A DNA stretch of 64,000 nt from the NCBI GenBank assembly GCA_025175895.1, contig CM046008.1, forward strand, positions 26,739,255 through 26,803,254, in the 5' to 3' direction. The DNA is from Wurfbainia villosa. Taxonomy: Eukaryota > Streptophyta > Magnoliopsida > Zingiberales > Zingiberaceae. Positions 33,975-44,101 of this stretch are shown piece by piece. Under the pieces are notes generated by a model. The model saw only the letters and a program-made list of their open reading frames with translations, did no database searches and was not told the DNA's origin. The position numbers and the translations under genes are program-made. Position 1 is the first letter of the stretch, and each line of letters opens with the position of its first letter.

Positions 33975-35874
33975 TGTAGGGATGTATATTGAAAAGTCTA
34001 TCATTTGTATGAACATTTTTATTTTGAAATAAGAATCACATGATCATTGTTTGCATATTTTTATGGTTATGCAATATTGTCTAATACTTTACATTATAGA
34101 TAACATGGTATGTGGTGTCACACAGGAGATCATGTTATCAGCCCCTTGAAAAGTATAAGTAAAGGCTCACAACCGAGATGGCTTTGGATAAACCATCGGA
34201 ATGGTTGTAGTGTGATTTGGTGTTGGTTTGTCTTGACCATAGAATCACACTAGTGCACTTTGTGTGTATTGAGCAGGACCGACTTAGAGGTTATTCAATT
34301 TATTGCTGACTACATAATCGAATCGGACCTCAGATATTATTTAGTACATACTCTTAATCCCGATATAATAACGCACACATATACTTAGTACTCATCTCTT
34401 TGATTTACCAATGGCCGAGATTTATAGATTAAATCGATAGTCTCGGTAAGTTGGGAGATGATATTATTTATATGGTGTGTCATTGATAATAGGAGGAAAC
34501 CATGTCCTATATATTAGGATAATGATGTCCCCTTGAGGAGCTCATAAGGTTCATCATGTAAACCCTGCACATGGACTTGGTCCGGCATGATGAAAAGGTT
34601 GAGAGGTACTAGTCAAGGAGTTAGATGATTAATTAATGGTCAGTAAATTAATTAATCAACAGAAATTCGAGATCTTAAACACGGGGAGAAAATGTACAAA
34701 AAATATATGGAGCCCATATTATCATATGGGGGTTGGTGAGGTAGATCAATGATGAACCTTTAGTGGATTGGATCATCATTAGTGGATCGGACTTTATGTG
34801 GGCTTGATCCACGGGTGGCCAAGACCCAACTCCTCCTCATGGTCTCTAATGTAGCCTATTAACACCTCATGATGCTTAGATCCAATGGATAGAAACAAAA
34901 GTCTAAGATCCATTGGTAGAGATTAAATCTCTAAGATCCAACGGTTGAGATTAAATCTTTAGATCCGACGGTTGAGATTAAATCCCTAGAACCAATGGAT
35001 GAGATTAATTCATGACTTATCCCTAACTCTATAAAAGGATGGCATGGGAGTTGGCGTGAACTACATTGAAGGAGAGCTAGGGTTTGGGCGGCAAGCAGGA
35101 ATCCTAGTTGAGATAGGATTAGGTTTAGGGTTTGGAGGCTTGGGCGGCACCAAATAAGGAAGGTGATTGTTTCTTCTTCCTCTTCTTGTGGCCGGTGTCC
35201 AGCTTCTTTCCAGCCCTTTTCCAGACCTTGGACAGTGCCCAAAAGCTCCCTTCTCCTTCTCCTTAGGTGGTGGAAACAAGATATAGGGATTCCCTTGGTG
35301 TCTTGATTGTTTTCCATCATCTTCTCCACCTTCTAGTTGGCCGACGGCAAGGAGATTGTAAGTTCCTTGTTGGTTGGTTTTAGGGAGGAGGAAAAGCTTG
35401 TTTCTACTCTTCCTCTTGCTTTGGAAGAGCAAGGAAGGAAGATTTGCGATCTAGGAGCTTCGACTTTTGGTAGATCGTCGCTCACACGACGTCCAAAAGA
35501 AGGAAGGTCATACATTAGAAGATCGAGAGGTATACCTATTCTACTTTCTTCTTTTGTTTGTTGCTTGTTTTTGTTTTTCAATTAGAAGAATGTTATAAAT
35601 ATGTAAATGGCTAAATAATACTTGGATCCCGAGCATAAACACAAAAATTGGCGATCCGGACATCGTCTATTCCGCAGCTACACGTAGAATAGAGGATGGT
35701 CGCTTGAACAACTAGTTTGTTCAAGTGACATCTCTAAACGAATAGCACAATGATGACTTGGTGATTTGGGCAATCCCTTTTGTCTAGAATTAATTTTTTT
35801 TTAATCCAGGGACATCGAAGGGATCGCCATGGACAAGCTACCAAGGTGAAGTAGGAAGCGAAGTTTCCCCTCAC
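33975..35874 (+). repeat. Solo B LTR
   Basis: TGTAGGGATG at the left to GAAGTTTCCCCTCAC at the right; it matches the B LTRs throughout but has lost the final CCAACA. 27-bp repeats lie at about 34910-35010 and TATAAAA at 35030-35036. There is no interior or second LTR beside it. Flanking 5-mers (ATAGG and GGACT) do not match, so a clean target duplication cannot be shown. The ORFs at 34931-35585 are shadows. Confidence 0.8.
34910..35010 (+). repeat. 27-bp tandem repeat in solo B LTR
   Basis: Four diverged units of the same motif as at 2561-2660. Confidence 0.75.
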
Positions 35875-37605
35875 GGACTCGATAAGCAAAACCCTTCAAT
35901 AGGGTACTTTGGAAATAAGGATGATTATAATCCTAAAGGTTTTTAGGATGTGCCAATGCAATTTATGGATTATGAAAAATCAATCAAATTGGCACAGTTA
36001 GGGTTAGAGGTCATATTGTGTCATTTTTGGTTTTTGGCACACTTGAGAGATAAATGGTAATATGGCAAAATGGGTTTAATAATAACAAATGGCAACTAAT
36101 ATTGAAATTTAGGTATTATATACCTTTATATTTTATTTTCCATGTCTTGATTGTCATATACCATGTCATGACATCATATCTACTTTTAATTATATAATAT
36201 GTCATAATCATGCTTTGGATTAAAGTTAAATGTCATATATGCTTAGATTCCATTTTATTTCATGACACCATGATTATGAGCACATACTTATTTATATCAT
36301 CATTAATGCCATAATTATTCATGCATTTATGAAAATTGATTTACGGACTATGGCGTGACTTGAAGTCCCATGTATAAGGGAATCAAGTAGTGTTGCCTTA
36401 GAAAAATGCAAGAAAACCACTAGATTAGGATGAACAAAACTCACATCTCACATTACATTGACATGTGTGTGTTTTTAAACACCCCAGACACATGTGAGAT
36501 GTTAGCAAATGAGTTAAGTTCAAGGTGTATAGTTTTTGCATCTAGATGAACTCAAACTCATCTTATCCTATTTATGGATCATTGGGAAAGCTTATGTTTA
36601 AGCCATGTACATTGAGCCCAAAGAACATGTTCCAATATAAGGTTTTAAAATCATTTTAAAATCATTTTGAAAAACTTTGGTGAAGTCTATCTTTTGTTAG
36701 CAATCACCATTGATGATGTTGATACAAAGTGAACTCAAACATTGAAGGTTTTCTTCATGTTTGAACTTTGTATCAATTTCACTATTTTATGGGTAAATTA
36801 TTTTTCCAATATTTTTCTCCCATTGTATTGCTTATAAGTAATGTACGTATGAATTTTCATGATTTTTCAAAATACGTATAATTACTTATGAATTTCTAAA
36901 ATTTATTTCTGATAATTGAAATTTAGAAATTTCAGTTATCAGTCATTTGTCGTTTGATGGCAGTCGACTGTTGACTGATAGAGTCGACTGCCAGAGCTGA
37001 TTTTGGGTAAACAAGGATGTTTATCCAATGTTTTAGCTATATTAGGGTTCTCTAATTTCTCATAACCCTAGGATATGATTTGGAAAGCATTAGAAATAGT
37101 GAAAATCCATTAGATATGGATTAGGAAAATTCTTAGGGTGTGTATCAATGTTAAGGTATGTGAAAGTTCAATGTTGAATTTTGGACCTTAATTTTTGATG
37201 GTTTAGTGTTTCTATTGGCTTAGGGACTCTCCAAGGACATTGTTGGTGCAATAGTCAAGGGGGAGGTATCCATCATGGGATGATGGATGTGTTCTTCCTC
37301 ATGAGGAGGAGAAATGGAAATGTGAGATGCCCAATTTAGAAATTGGGAGAGTTTATAGGATTGCTTCTCTTAAGCTATATGAGACTTATCACTAGGAAGA
37401 GTGAAGGCATCCTAGGTGTTTTTGGACAAAGGGGAGATTGTAAGATCTCATTGGGATATAAGACATTGACCTCCTTGGGGAGAACCTTTTTGATGTTGGT
37501 CAAAAAGGGGGAGAATGTTAGAATTACCAATTTGGTAGAATTGGTAAGGAGTTTTGAGTTAGGTGGCCTAACTCAATGATTTGTTTGTGGTTTTTGTCAA
37601 ACATC
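35875..37605 (+). other. Non-coding 3' interior of truncated C-family element
   Basis: AT-rich, without an ORF worth reporting (37343-37579 is not conserved in the related copy). Blocks match element C at 11580-11760 and then at about 7620-9200, so the ~2.4 kb between those blocks in element C has no counterpart here. Confidence 0.6.
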
Positions 37606-37619
37606 AAAAAGGGGGAGAT
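37606..37619 (+). other. Polypurine tract of truncated C-family element
   Basis: AAAAAGGGGGAGAT directly before the LTR start TGTTAGTGCAATTGG. Confidence 0.75.
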
Positions 37620-38530
37620 TGTTAGTGCAATTGGCCTAGGTCACGATTGACCAGACTCGAGTTTGACTCAAGCGATGTTTTGATGTTCGACAAAATGTAT
37701 GACAATGTGATTTTCATGGGAAAGTCCAAGTCTTGAGTACTTGGCATGAGAAGTCCAAGCATGGGTCTTGGCAAGGAAAAGTCCAAGTCTTGTGTACTTG
37801 TCATGGAAAGTCCAAGTGGGACACTTGGCAATGGAAAAGTCCAAGTCTTGGGTACTTGGCATGGAAAGTCCAACATGGGTTGGCAAGGGAAGTCTAAGGG
37901 GTGATATTGGCAGCGTAAATTCCAAGGGTGGAGTCTTGGCAGCATAAATCCAATGGTTGGCAGCGTAAAGTCCAAGAAGAGTCTTGCAGTATATGCCTAA
38001 TGTGCCTTGGCGGTGTAGACCACATTAGCATGACAATAGCTGATGGAAGCACCTAAAGGCTAGCATATGGATGAACAAGTCATGAATGACTTAGAGGGAT
38101 CCAATAGGCGCGAGGCTAACAGAGGTGGCTAGAAGGCTTAGGTCTAGGCTAAGGGTGGTATAGCATGTATGAGGGCATCATACTTGGTGTAAACCTCATG
38201 TTTGAGTTTATCAGTTGACTGGGGCTTTGGACTAGTCAACTGGTCAAGTGTTTTGACACTTGGCAACCTAGTTAACTTGTATCAGTTGACTAGGATTATT
38301 ACTAGTCGACTGTCATGAGTCAACTAGGGTTCGATTGCAGGAAAATGGCCTAGCAGTCGACTATTAGCATTGGGCAGTCGACTGATGGCCTAAGTAGTCG
38401 AATGATCTGGAGATCAGTGGACTGTTGGTCGGGTATTCGGGGATAGAATGCTTTCGAGTCAACTGTTAGGGTTTGACAGTCGAGTGATGACTCGATCAGT
38501 CGTCTGATGGGTATGATCAGACTCCCATCA
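37620..38530 (+). repeat. C-family LTR, 3' end missing
   Basis: Starts TGTTAGTGCAAT, as element C LTRs read on their own strand. Contains a minisatellite (37715-37985) and diverged GTCGACTG words (38205-38520). About 400 bases of the far end are lost where copia E RT resumes. Confidence 0.75.
37715..37985 (+). repeat. Minisatellite of AAGTCCAAG...CTTGG units
   Basis: Seven to nine imperfect units of roughly 20-40 bases, each with AAGTCCAAG followed by a short spacer and ACTTGGCA(T/A)GG. The corresponding units in element C LTRs (near 7270-7500 and 14480-14690) are fewer. The two overlapping ORFs on the minus strand are this repeat in translation. Confidence 0.75.
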
Positions 38531-40212
38531 GTGGGAGTGAGATTGAACTAAGCATAGTTCAAGAGACTCCGGTAGACATAGAAGAGATTCCTAATTAAGA
38601 ACCACAGTTGATTACTCATTCGGATGAGATAATAGTTGAACCTGATGATACACCACCTCCTCATAGATCTAGTAGGGCATGTAAGATTCCTGAGAGATAT
38701 GGATTTCTCATAAGTGAATCTAATGACGTGTTGTTTATAGAGGATGAGGAAACCACTAGTTACAAAGTGGCACTAAATAGTTCAGACAAGGATAGATGGG
38801 TAACAGCCATAAAATAAGAAATAGATTTCATGTATGAAAACCAAGTTTGGAACTTGGTGGACCCACCCGAAGGCATAATGCGTATAGGGTGTAAATGGGT
38901 TTTCAAGAAGAAAACTAATATGGATGGTAATGTTATTACCTATAAAGCTAGATTAGTGGCAAAAGGCTATCAACAAAGTCAAGGTATTGACTATGATGAA
39001 AGCTTTTCACCAGTAGCTATGCTTAAATTCATTCGGATACTCTTGGCCATAGTGGTTCATTTTGATTATGAGATATGGAAGATGGATGTGAAAATAGCTT
39101 TCCTTTACGGATACCTATCTGAGGATGTATATATGATACAACCTGAGGGTTTCACATACATTGACGATAACAAAGTATGCAAGCTTTAACGATCACTTTA
39201 TGGATTGAAGCAAGCATCTAGGAGTTGGAATATCCATTTTGATGAGACAATTAAACAGTTTGATTTCTCACAAAATCCTGTGGAGCCCTATATGTATAAG
39301 AAGTTTAGTGGGAGTGTGATCCTGTTCCTAGTATTATATGTTGATGACATATTAATCATAGAAAATGATATTCTTATTTTGCAAATAGTCAAAGTCTGGT
39401 TGTCCAAAATGTTCTCCATGCAAGACATGAGAGAAGCAACCTATATTTTGGGGATTAAGATATATAGAGATAGATTAAATCGGTTGATTGGTCTTTTGTA
39501 GTCTACTTACATAGATAAATGCTAAAACGGTTTAGCATGGATGGAAGAATCCAAGAAAGGTTTCATTCCCATGAGGCATATAATTCACCTTTCGAAGTCT
39601 ATGTGCTCATGCATTGAAGACGAGAGGATTCGCATGAGTCATATCCCATATGCATCATCTATAGAATCGATCATGTATGCTATGTTATGTACGAGGCCCG
39701 ATGTATCGTACGCTTTGAGTGTTACAAGTAGATACCAGTCGGATCGTAGTATGGACCATTGGGTGGTTGTCAAGACAATCCTAAAGTACTTGAGAAGGAC
39801 TAAGGATTTGTTCTTGGAATATGGAGGAGGTGATATTGTAGTAAGTGGGTATACTGATGTCAGTTTCCAAACATATAAGGATGATTCAAATCCCAGTCTG
39901 GATACATATTCATCTTGAATAGAGGTGTGGTGAGTTGGAAAAGTTCCAAACAAGACACTGTTGGAGAAGTTCATCGCTGAACTTGAAGTAGTTTTGAGCA
40001 TTGTTGAAGTATTAATGGTTTATTGCGACAACAATGGCGTCATTGGACAGGCGAAGGAACCACGATCTCATCAGCGATCAAAGTATGTACTTCGTCGTTA
40101 CCATATGATCAGAGAGATCATAGGTAGAAGAAACGTGCAAATAGAGAAAGTTTCCACTGATAGTAATCGAGCAAATCCCTTGACAAAGCCTCTTCCCCAA
40201 GAAACGTTCTAG
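38531..40212 (+). pseudogene. Copia E reverse transcriptase and RNase H (second half), decayed
   Basis: Begins in the integrase-RT linker (SGSEIEL) and continues 'RSSRACKIPERYGFL', RT 'NQVWNLVDPPEGIMRIGCKWVFKKKTN', 'LVAKGYQQSQGIDYDESFSPVAMLK', catalytic 'LYVDDILI' (in 39205-39501), 'AYILGIKIYRDR'-like block, RNase H 'VSGYTDVSFQTYKDDS', and the tail 'ANPLTKPLPQETF' ending at TAG 40210-40212. Stops at several points (for example 38816 and 39187) and a frameshift in RNase H. Codon order and strand fit the gag-integrase half at 23151-24973. Confidence 0.88.
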
Positions 40213-40271
40213 AGGCATTTAGAGGCCTCTGGTATTAGATACCAAGGCGATTGGCTGTAGGCCAAGTGGAA

Positions 40272-41028
40272 GTTTGATGTAATTGAGAGATGTCCTAAAG
40301 CAATCGCCTTAGAAGTTATTAATAAAATTCACTATTTGAGTATGCATTGGTTATGTATTTGATTGGATCTTAAACTCATCTATTGAAGTACACAATATAA
40401 TATATATCATTAAAGAAATTATGATTGGATCACAATTAGTGGGTATCTTATCATATGTAATCAAGTAAGTATTGAAACTATCCCTAGTCGATGAATTGAT
40501 GAGATTGGACATCACCAAATTTGTGAGACTAGCACATGTTATACTCTGTGATTCATCCAAGCATTTGGTACTCACTGAATGGAAGCATAGGGATGCTGAG
40601 AGTAACATGTTGATGCTAGTTAAGGTAACTAGTTCATTTGAGTGACCTGCTATGAGACTTCATATGATTTTTAATGTTGTTGAAGCTAGATCTCATTGCA
40701 TCTTGAGTGTGAGATTCCTTAGACTTGTGGTATTCAAGTCATCTTGGTCATGGTGCCTTATACTTTGATTTTTTCGTAGCCATCTTCATAGGAGGTGTAA
40801 CTCTGGGTTGATTGGGTATATGTCAAAATATCGAAGTTGTTTAATAGCCCATAGAGAATTCACTACTTTTTATGTAAAGGAGATGTATACCCTAGGCCTC
40901 TTGTCAGGATTGTTACTCAGAAGTCTCTGATCAAAGCAAGCATGATAAGAAGACAATCTTCTTGAGGACATGTATGAGTAACTTGAATTCACAGGACAAG
41001 GAAACTAACTTGGGCTAGGTGTGGCGTA
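40272..41028 (+). repeat. 3' LTR of copia E, first part
   Basis: Follows the RNase H stop after a short tract GCCAAGTGGAAG that serves as a polypurine tract. The exact start is uncertain by a few bases. It is continuous with 57001-58073 once the tandem A array and one GCGTA copy are removed. The ORF at 40351-40608 is a shadow. Confidence 0.75.
41024..41028. repeat. Target-site duplication GCGTA, left copy
   Basis: GCGTA directly before TGTTAGTT of the first A LTR; the identical GCGTA follows the third LTR at 56996-57000. Five bases is the normal copia duplication. Confidence 0.85.
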
Positions 41029-42089
41029 TGTTAGTTATAGCCCTAGAACCAAACATGTGATGGTTGAATAGGGAACATTTTGTATCATATTCTATAAAGG
41101 CAAAGGATTGGTTATTATATATTTACGTCTTGCTTGTGCCAGCTAAATTAAATATATAATAATGCCCTAGAAAAGTAGGTTCTTATCTACAACACATCAA
41201 TTGGCAGAATTGATTATGAGATGCTGTAGAGAACACTTTCCTAAATGTTCCTAGTCAAGTATTAATATGCAAGGGCAATATTAATACATAAAGACTAGCA
41301 TGTAGGTCAATTGATGACTTGATCTCACAAGTCATGGATATATGATATCAAGTTGACATATGGGTATATATTAGAGAATATATCTTGAATCGACCACCAT
41401 GAGAAAGTTTCATGGATCGTCATATGAGTGTCATAAACTTTCTCATGTGACTATTGGTATGAATAGTCCTCAAACTGGTTACTACGGTTCCCTACATAAG
41501 GAGTTATGTACTTTGGTATCGTCAACGCCGTCACCCATGTGAGGTGGACCATAAAGCGATTCGGGTATATAACAAATTATGCGGAGGGATGTGAGTGATG
41601 TAGATGGGATCTATCCCTCCCATATGATGGGAGTGATATCTGTGGGCCCCTTGATTGAGTAGAACTACTAAAACGCATGGCCATGCTCGAATGAGTCAAT
41701 ATGAGATATTGAGCTCATTTGTTTGAGTTAGTTTACTCAGGGATCAAGAAACACATAGATTGATCGAGGATGACACGGTCTATGCCTCATTGGTCAATCT
41801 GATATCAAGGATAGAAGGACACGGTCATATATTATAGTAGTCACGGAAAGGTTAGTCGGATCTTGACTTATCTCGTAACTTGGGTAGCAATGATGTATTG
41901 CTAGATGTCGCTCATTGCTTGTGTATCTAAAAGAGTTTATATCCACTGCCAACGTTATGAGAGCCTATAGGGTCACACACAAAGAGCATGATGATTAGAA
42001 GAATTAGTGCATTCTAGTTTGACTAGAATAATTTGGGAATAAGCTTAAGTACAAAATGGTTTTTGGACTTTAAGCTTAATGAGAATTTT

Positions 42090-42290
42090 AGCTTATTAAT
42101 TTAATGAGATTAATTCAATATGCTAAGCTTAATTGATTTAATAAGATTAATTCAATATGTTACCTTATTGATTTAATGAGATTAATTCAATATGATAACA
42201 TAAGCTTATTGAATTAATAAGATTAATTCAACATCCATGAATGCCACATAAGCATGCCACATAAGCATGCCACCTAAGCTTGATTAGTTG
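42090..42290 (+). repeat. AT-rich repeats and ATGCCAC(A/C)TAAGC repeats in A LTR
   Basis: Four units based on GAGATTAATTCAATATG or AAGATTAATTCA, then three units of ATGCCAC(A/C)TAAGC. LTR 2 has one AT unit shortened but an extra ATGCCAC unit. Confidence 0.7.
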
Positions 42291-42430
42291 GAAGGAGACA
42301 AAGGGTTTTGACCCTTGGATTTCCTCCACATGTGGCCGGCCAAAACAAGGAGGATAACTCCTTGTTTAATTATCTTTCAATGCCATTGATTGCATTGAAT
42401 GTGATAGGAGATGAAAGATTTTTCAAATCC

Positions 42431-42437
42431 TATAAAA
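42431..42437 (+). promoter_or_regulatory. Candidate TATA box of copia A LTRs
   Basis: TATAAAA in TCCTATAAAACACCCC; identical at 49485 and 56534. It is the best promoter candidate in this LTR family. Confidence 0.5.
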
Positions 42438-42893
42438 CACCCCATGGGGTGGCCGGCCAAAGGAGTTGAGTTGGAGCTTAAGGCTTGGTGAGAGCTTGGT
42501 GGGAGAGGCTTTTGTTGTGTGGTTTTGTGAGTGTAAGCTAGCAAGAAGAGTAGTCTTCTTCGTCCTTTCTCTTCTTCCCTACCTTCCTCTCCTTTAGGGA
42601 CTTCTCTAGCAAGAAGTAAAGGAGAGATCTTCTAGTTTTCTTTTGTGAGACAAGAGCTTGCTCGTGTGGATACATATAGAGGCACGGACATTTGAAAGTG
42701 CTAAAAGATCCAACACATCCAAGGAAAAGCGGGATTGCAAAGGGCACACAACAAAGGTAGAATTCTCCTATAAGATAGTCTTTCTTTTGAGAAATTTATT
42801 TTTGTACGAGTTTTTTTTTCGCAAGGATCACTTGGAAGGGATCCTAATTTTTCCGTTGCGCATATGCTATTTTGCATAAAGAGATCCCAACAG

Positions 42894-42906
42894 TGGTATC
42901 AGAGCC
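42894..42906 (+). other. Primer-binding site of copia A, unit 1
   Basis: TGGTATCAGAGCC right after the LTR. In unit 2 the same site reads GGGTATCGTGAGCC (49949 onward) and would pair poorly. Confidence 0.85.
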
Positions 42907-42909
42907 ACT

Positions 42910-44101
42910 TGCGAAAGATCGTATAAAAAATAGTTTTTCTCTATTTTATATATGATATAGAAGTAGGATAAATTTTATTATGAGTTGATAATTGCATTAG
43001 CAATTTTTCAAACATAATAAAATATCCGATGTCTTTTAAAAGTTAAAAATGACATGGTGCATGGTTATGGCCTAGTCCCAAAAAGTTTGTGAATGTGTGT
43101 TGTAATTCTTAATACGGCCTGCGAGTCGTGCCTTTCTCCTAAAAATCTTGTTGTAAAATTAGTTTTAGACTCGAATGTAACTCGAGTATTTCTCCTTTTG
43201 TAATATACAAAATAAAGATGGAGGGTCCATTGGAAGATGATGTTACAAGGAGGAAGTCAACAACACACGACAACCAAAAGGAAGCACTTGGGAGAAGATG
43301 CTATCCCTAGGTTGACCAATCAATCTTCTCATTGGCTTGAGAAGATTGTAGAATAAGGGCTATAACCATGACACGCTTAGTATGCTAATATGTATGTGAT
43401 GCATGTTAATTTAGCTTATATTTGATGTATGCTAATATGTATGTGATGCATGTTTAAGTTTATCTCTTAATAAGTCTAAACGATATGCCTACCAAAGTTT
43501 GGTACTCACTACTTCCTCGATCATTTGTTATTGGGTTTGCCAAAGCAAAGCAATGCATTTTATCTTGGAAGAGTGCGAGTGGATAATCGTGATGTCCCGC
43601 TATCAAACTTGTTTAAGACATAATTAAGAAAGTAGAGGCATATATTAGCTTTGAACATAAGTTTTAAAAATTAGTTTTGTGTGATTTCCCAACATCAGCT
43701 TTGTCTTAGAAGTGGTCGTTGCTCCGATATCAAAGAAGGCCTCTGTGCCTCGCCACAGCCTGGAAGCTGGTTTAGGAATAAGCACTAAACTAATCTAAAC
43801 TTAACCAAAGCTATTAAAGAGTTACATCAGATGTAATTGGCAAAAGATTGCCTACCTAATCATACTACGTCTTGGGCGATTAGCCAAAGCTAACTCAAGA
43901 CGAATTATGATGTGGATCTTTATCCCATATAAATTTATAGCTAAATAGAAGCTAATGATGTATGAAAAATGTGTTTGCCTACATCAATAATTAGCTCATA
44001 TCAAAGCTATGAGAATTTAGTGGGAGCCTCATTTAATTAAAGGCCTAATTAAATGACTTAGGTATGATACTTAATTTTGCATTTTAATGTTGTAGATCAC
44101 C
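42910..44101 (+). other. Copia A unit 1 untranslated leader
   Basis: No coding potential. Contains two copies of ATGTATGTGATGCATG (about 43390 and 43440) and the 'GGCGATTAGCCAAAGCTAACTC' block that also survives in A2. Confidence 0.65.

Larger units (their letters stand above)
33731..38530 (+). mobile_element. Truncated C-family element carrying a lone B LTR
   Basis: Plus-strand sequence matches the C element (minus strand) from the last ~50 gag codons through the 3' interior, polypurine tract and about 910 bases of LTR. The 5' half is missing at the left, where it abuts the B element, and the LTR end is missing at the right, where copia E resumes. A B LTR is inserted at 33975-35874. The second gene of element C is absent here. 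Confidence 0.8.
41029..42892 (+). repeat. Copia A LTR 1
   Basis: TGTTAGTTATAGCC...GATCCCAACA, 1864 bases. Features shared with LTRs 2 and 3: a set of ~40-base AT repeats with GAGATTAATTCAATATG (42090-42230), ATGCCACATAAGC repeats (42238-42290), TATAAAAC at 42431, and a pyrimidine-rich leader. ORFs on either strand (42538-42879) recur in each LTR only because the LTRs are copies. Confidence 0.92.
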
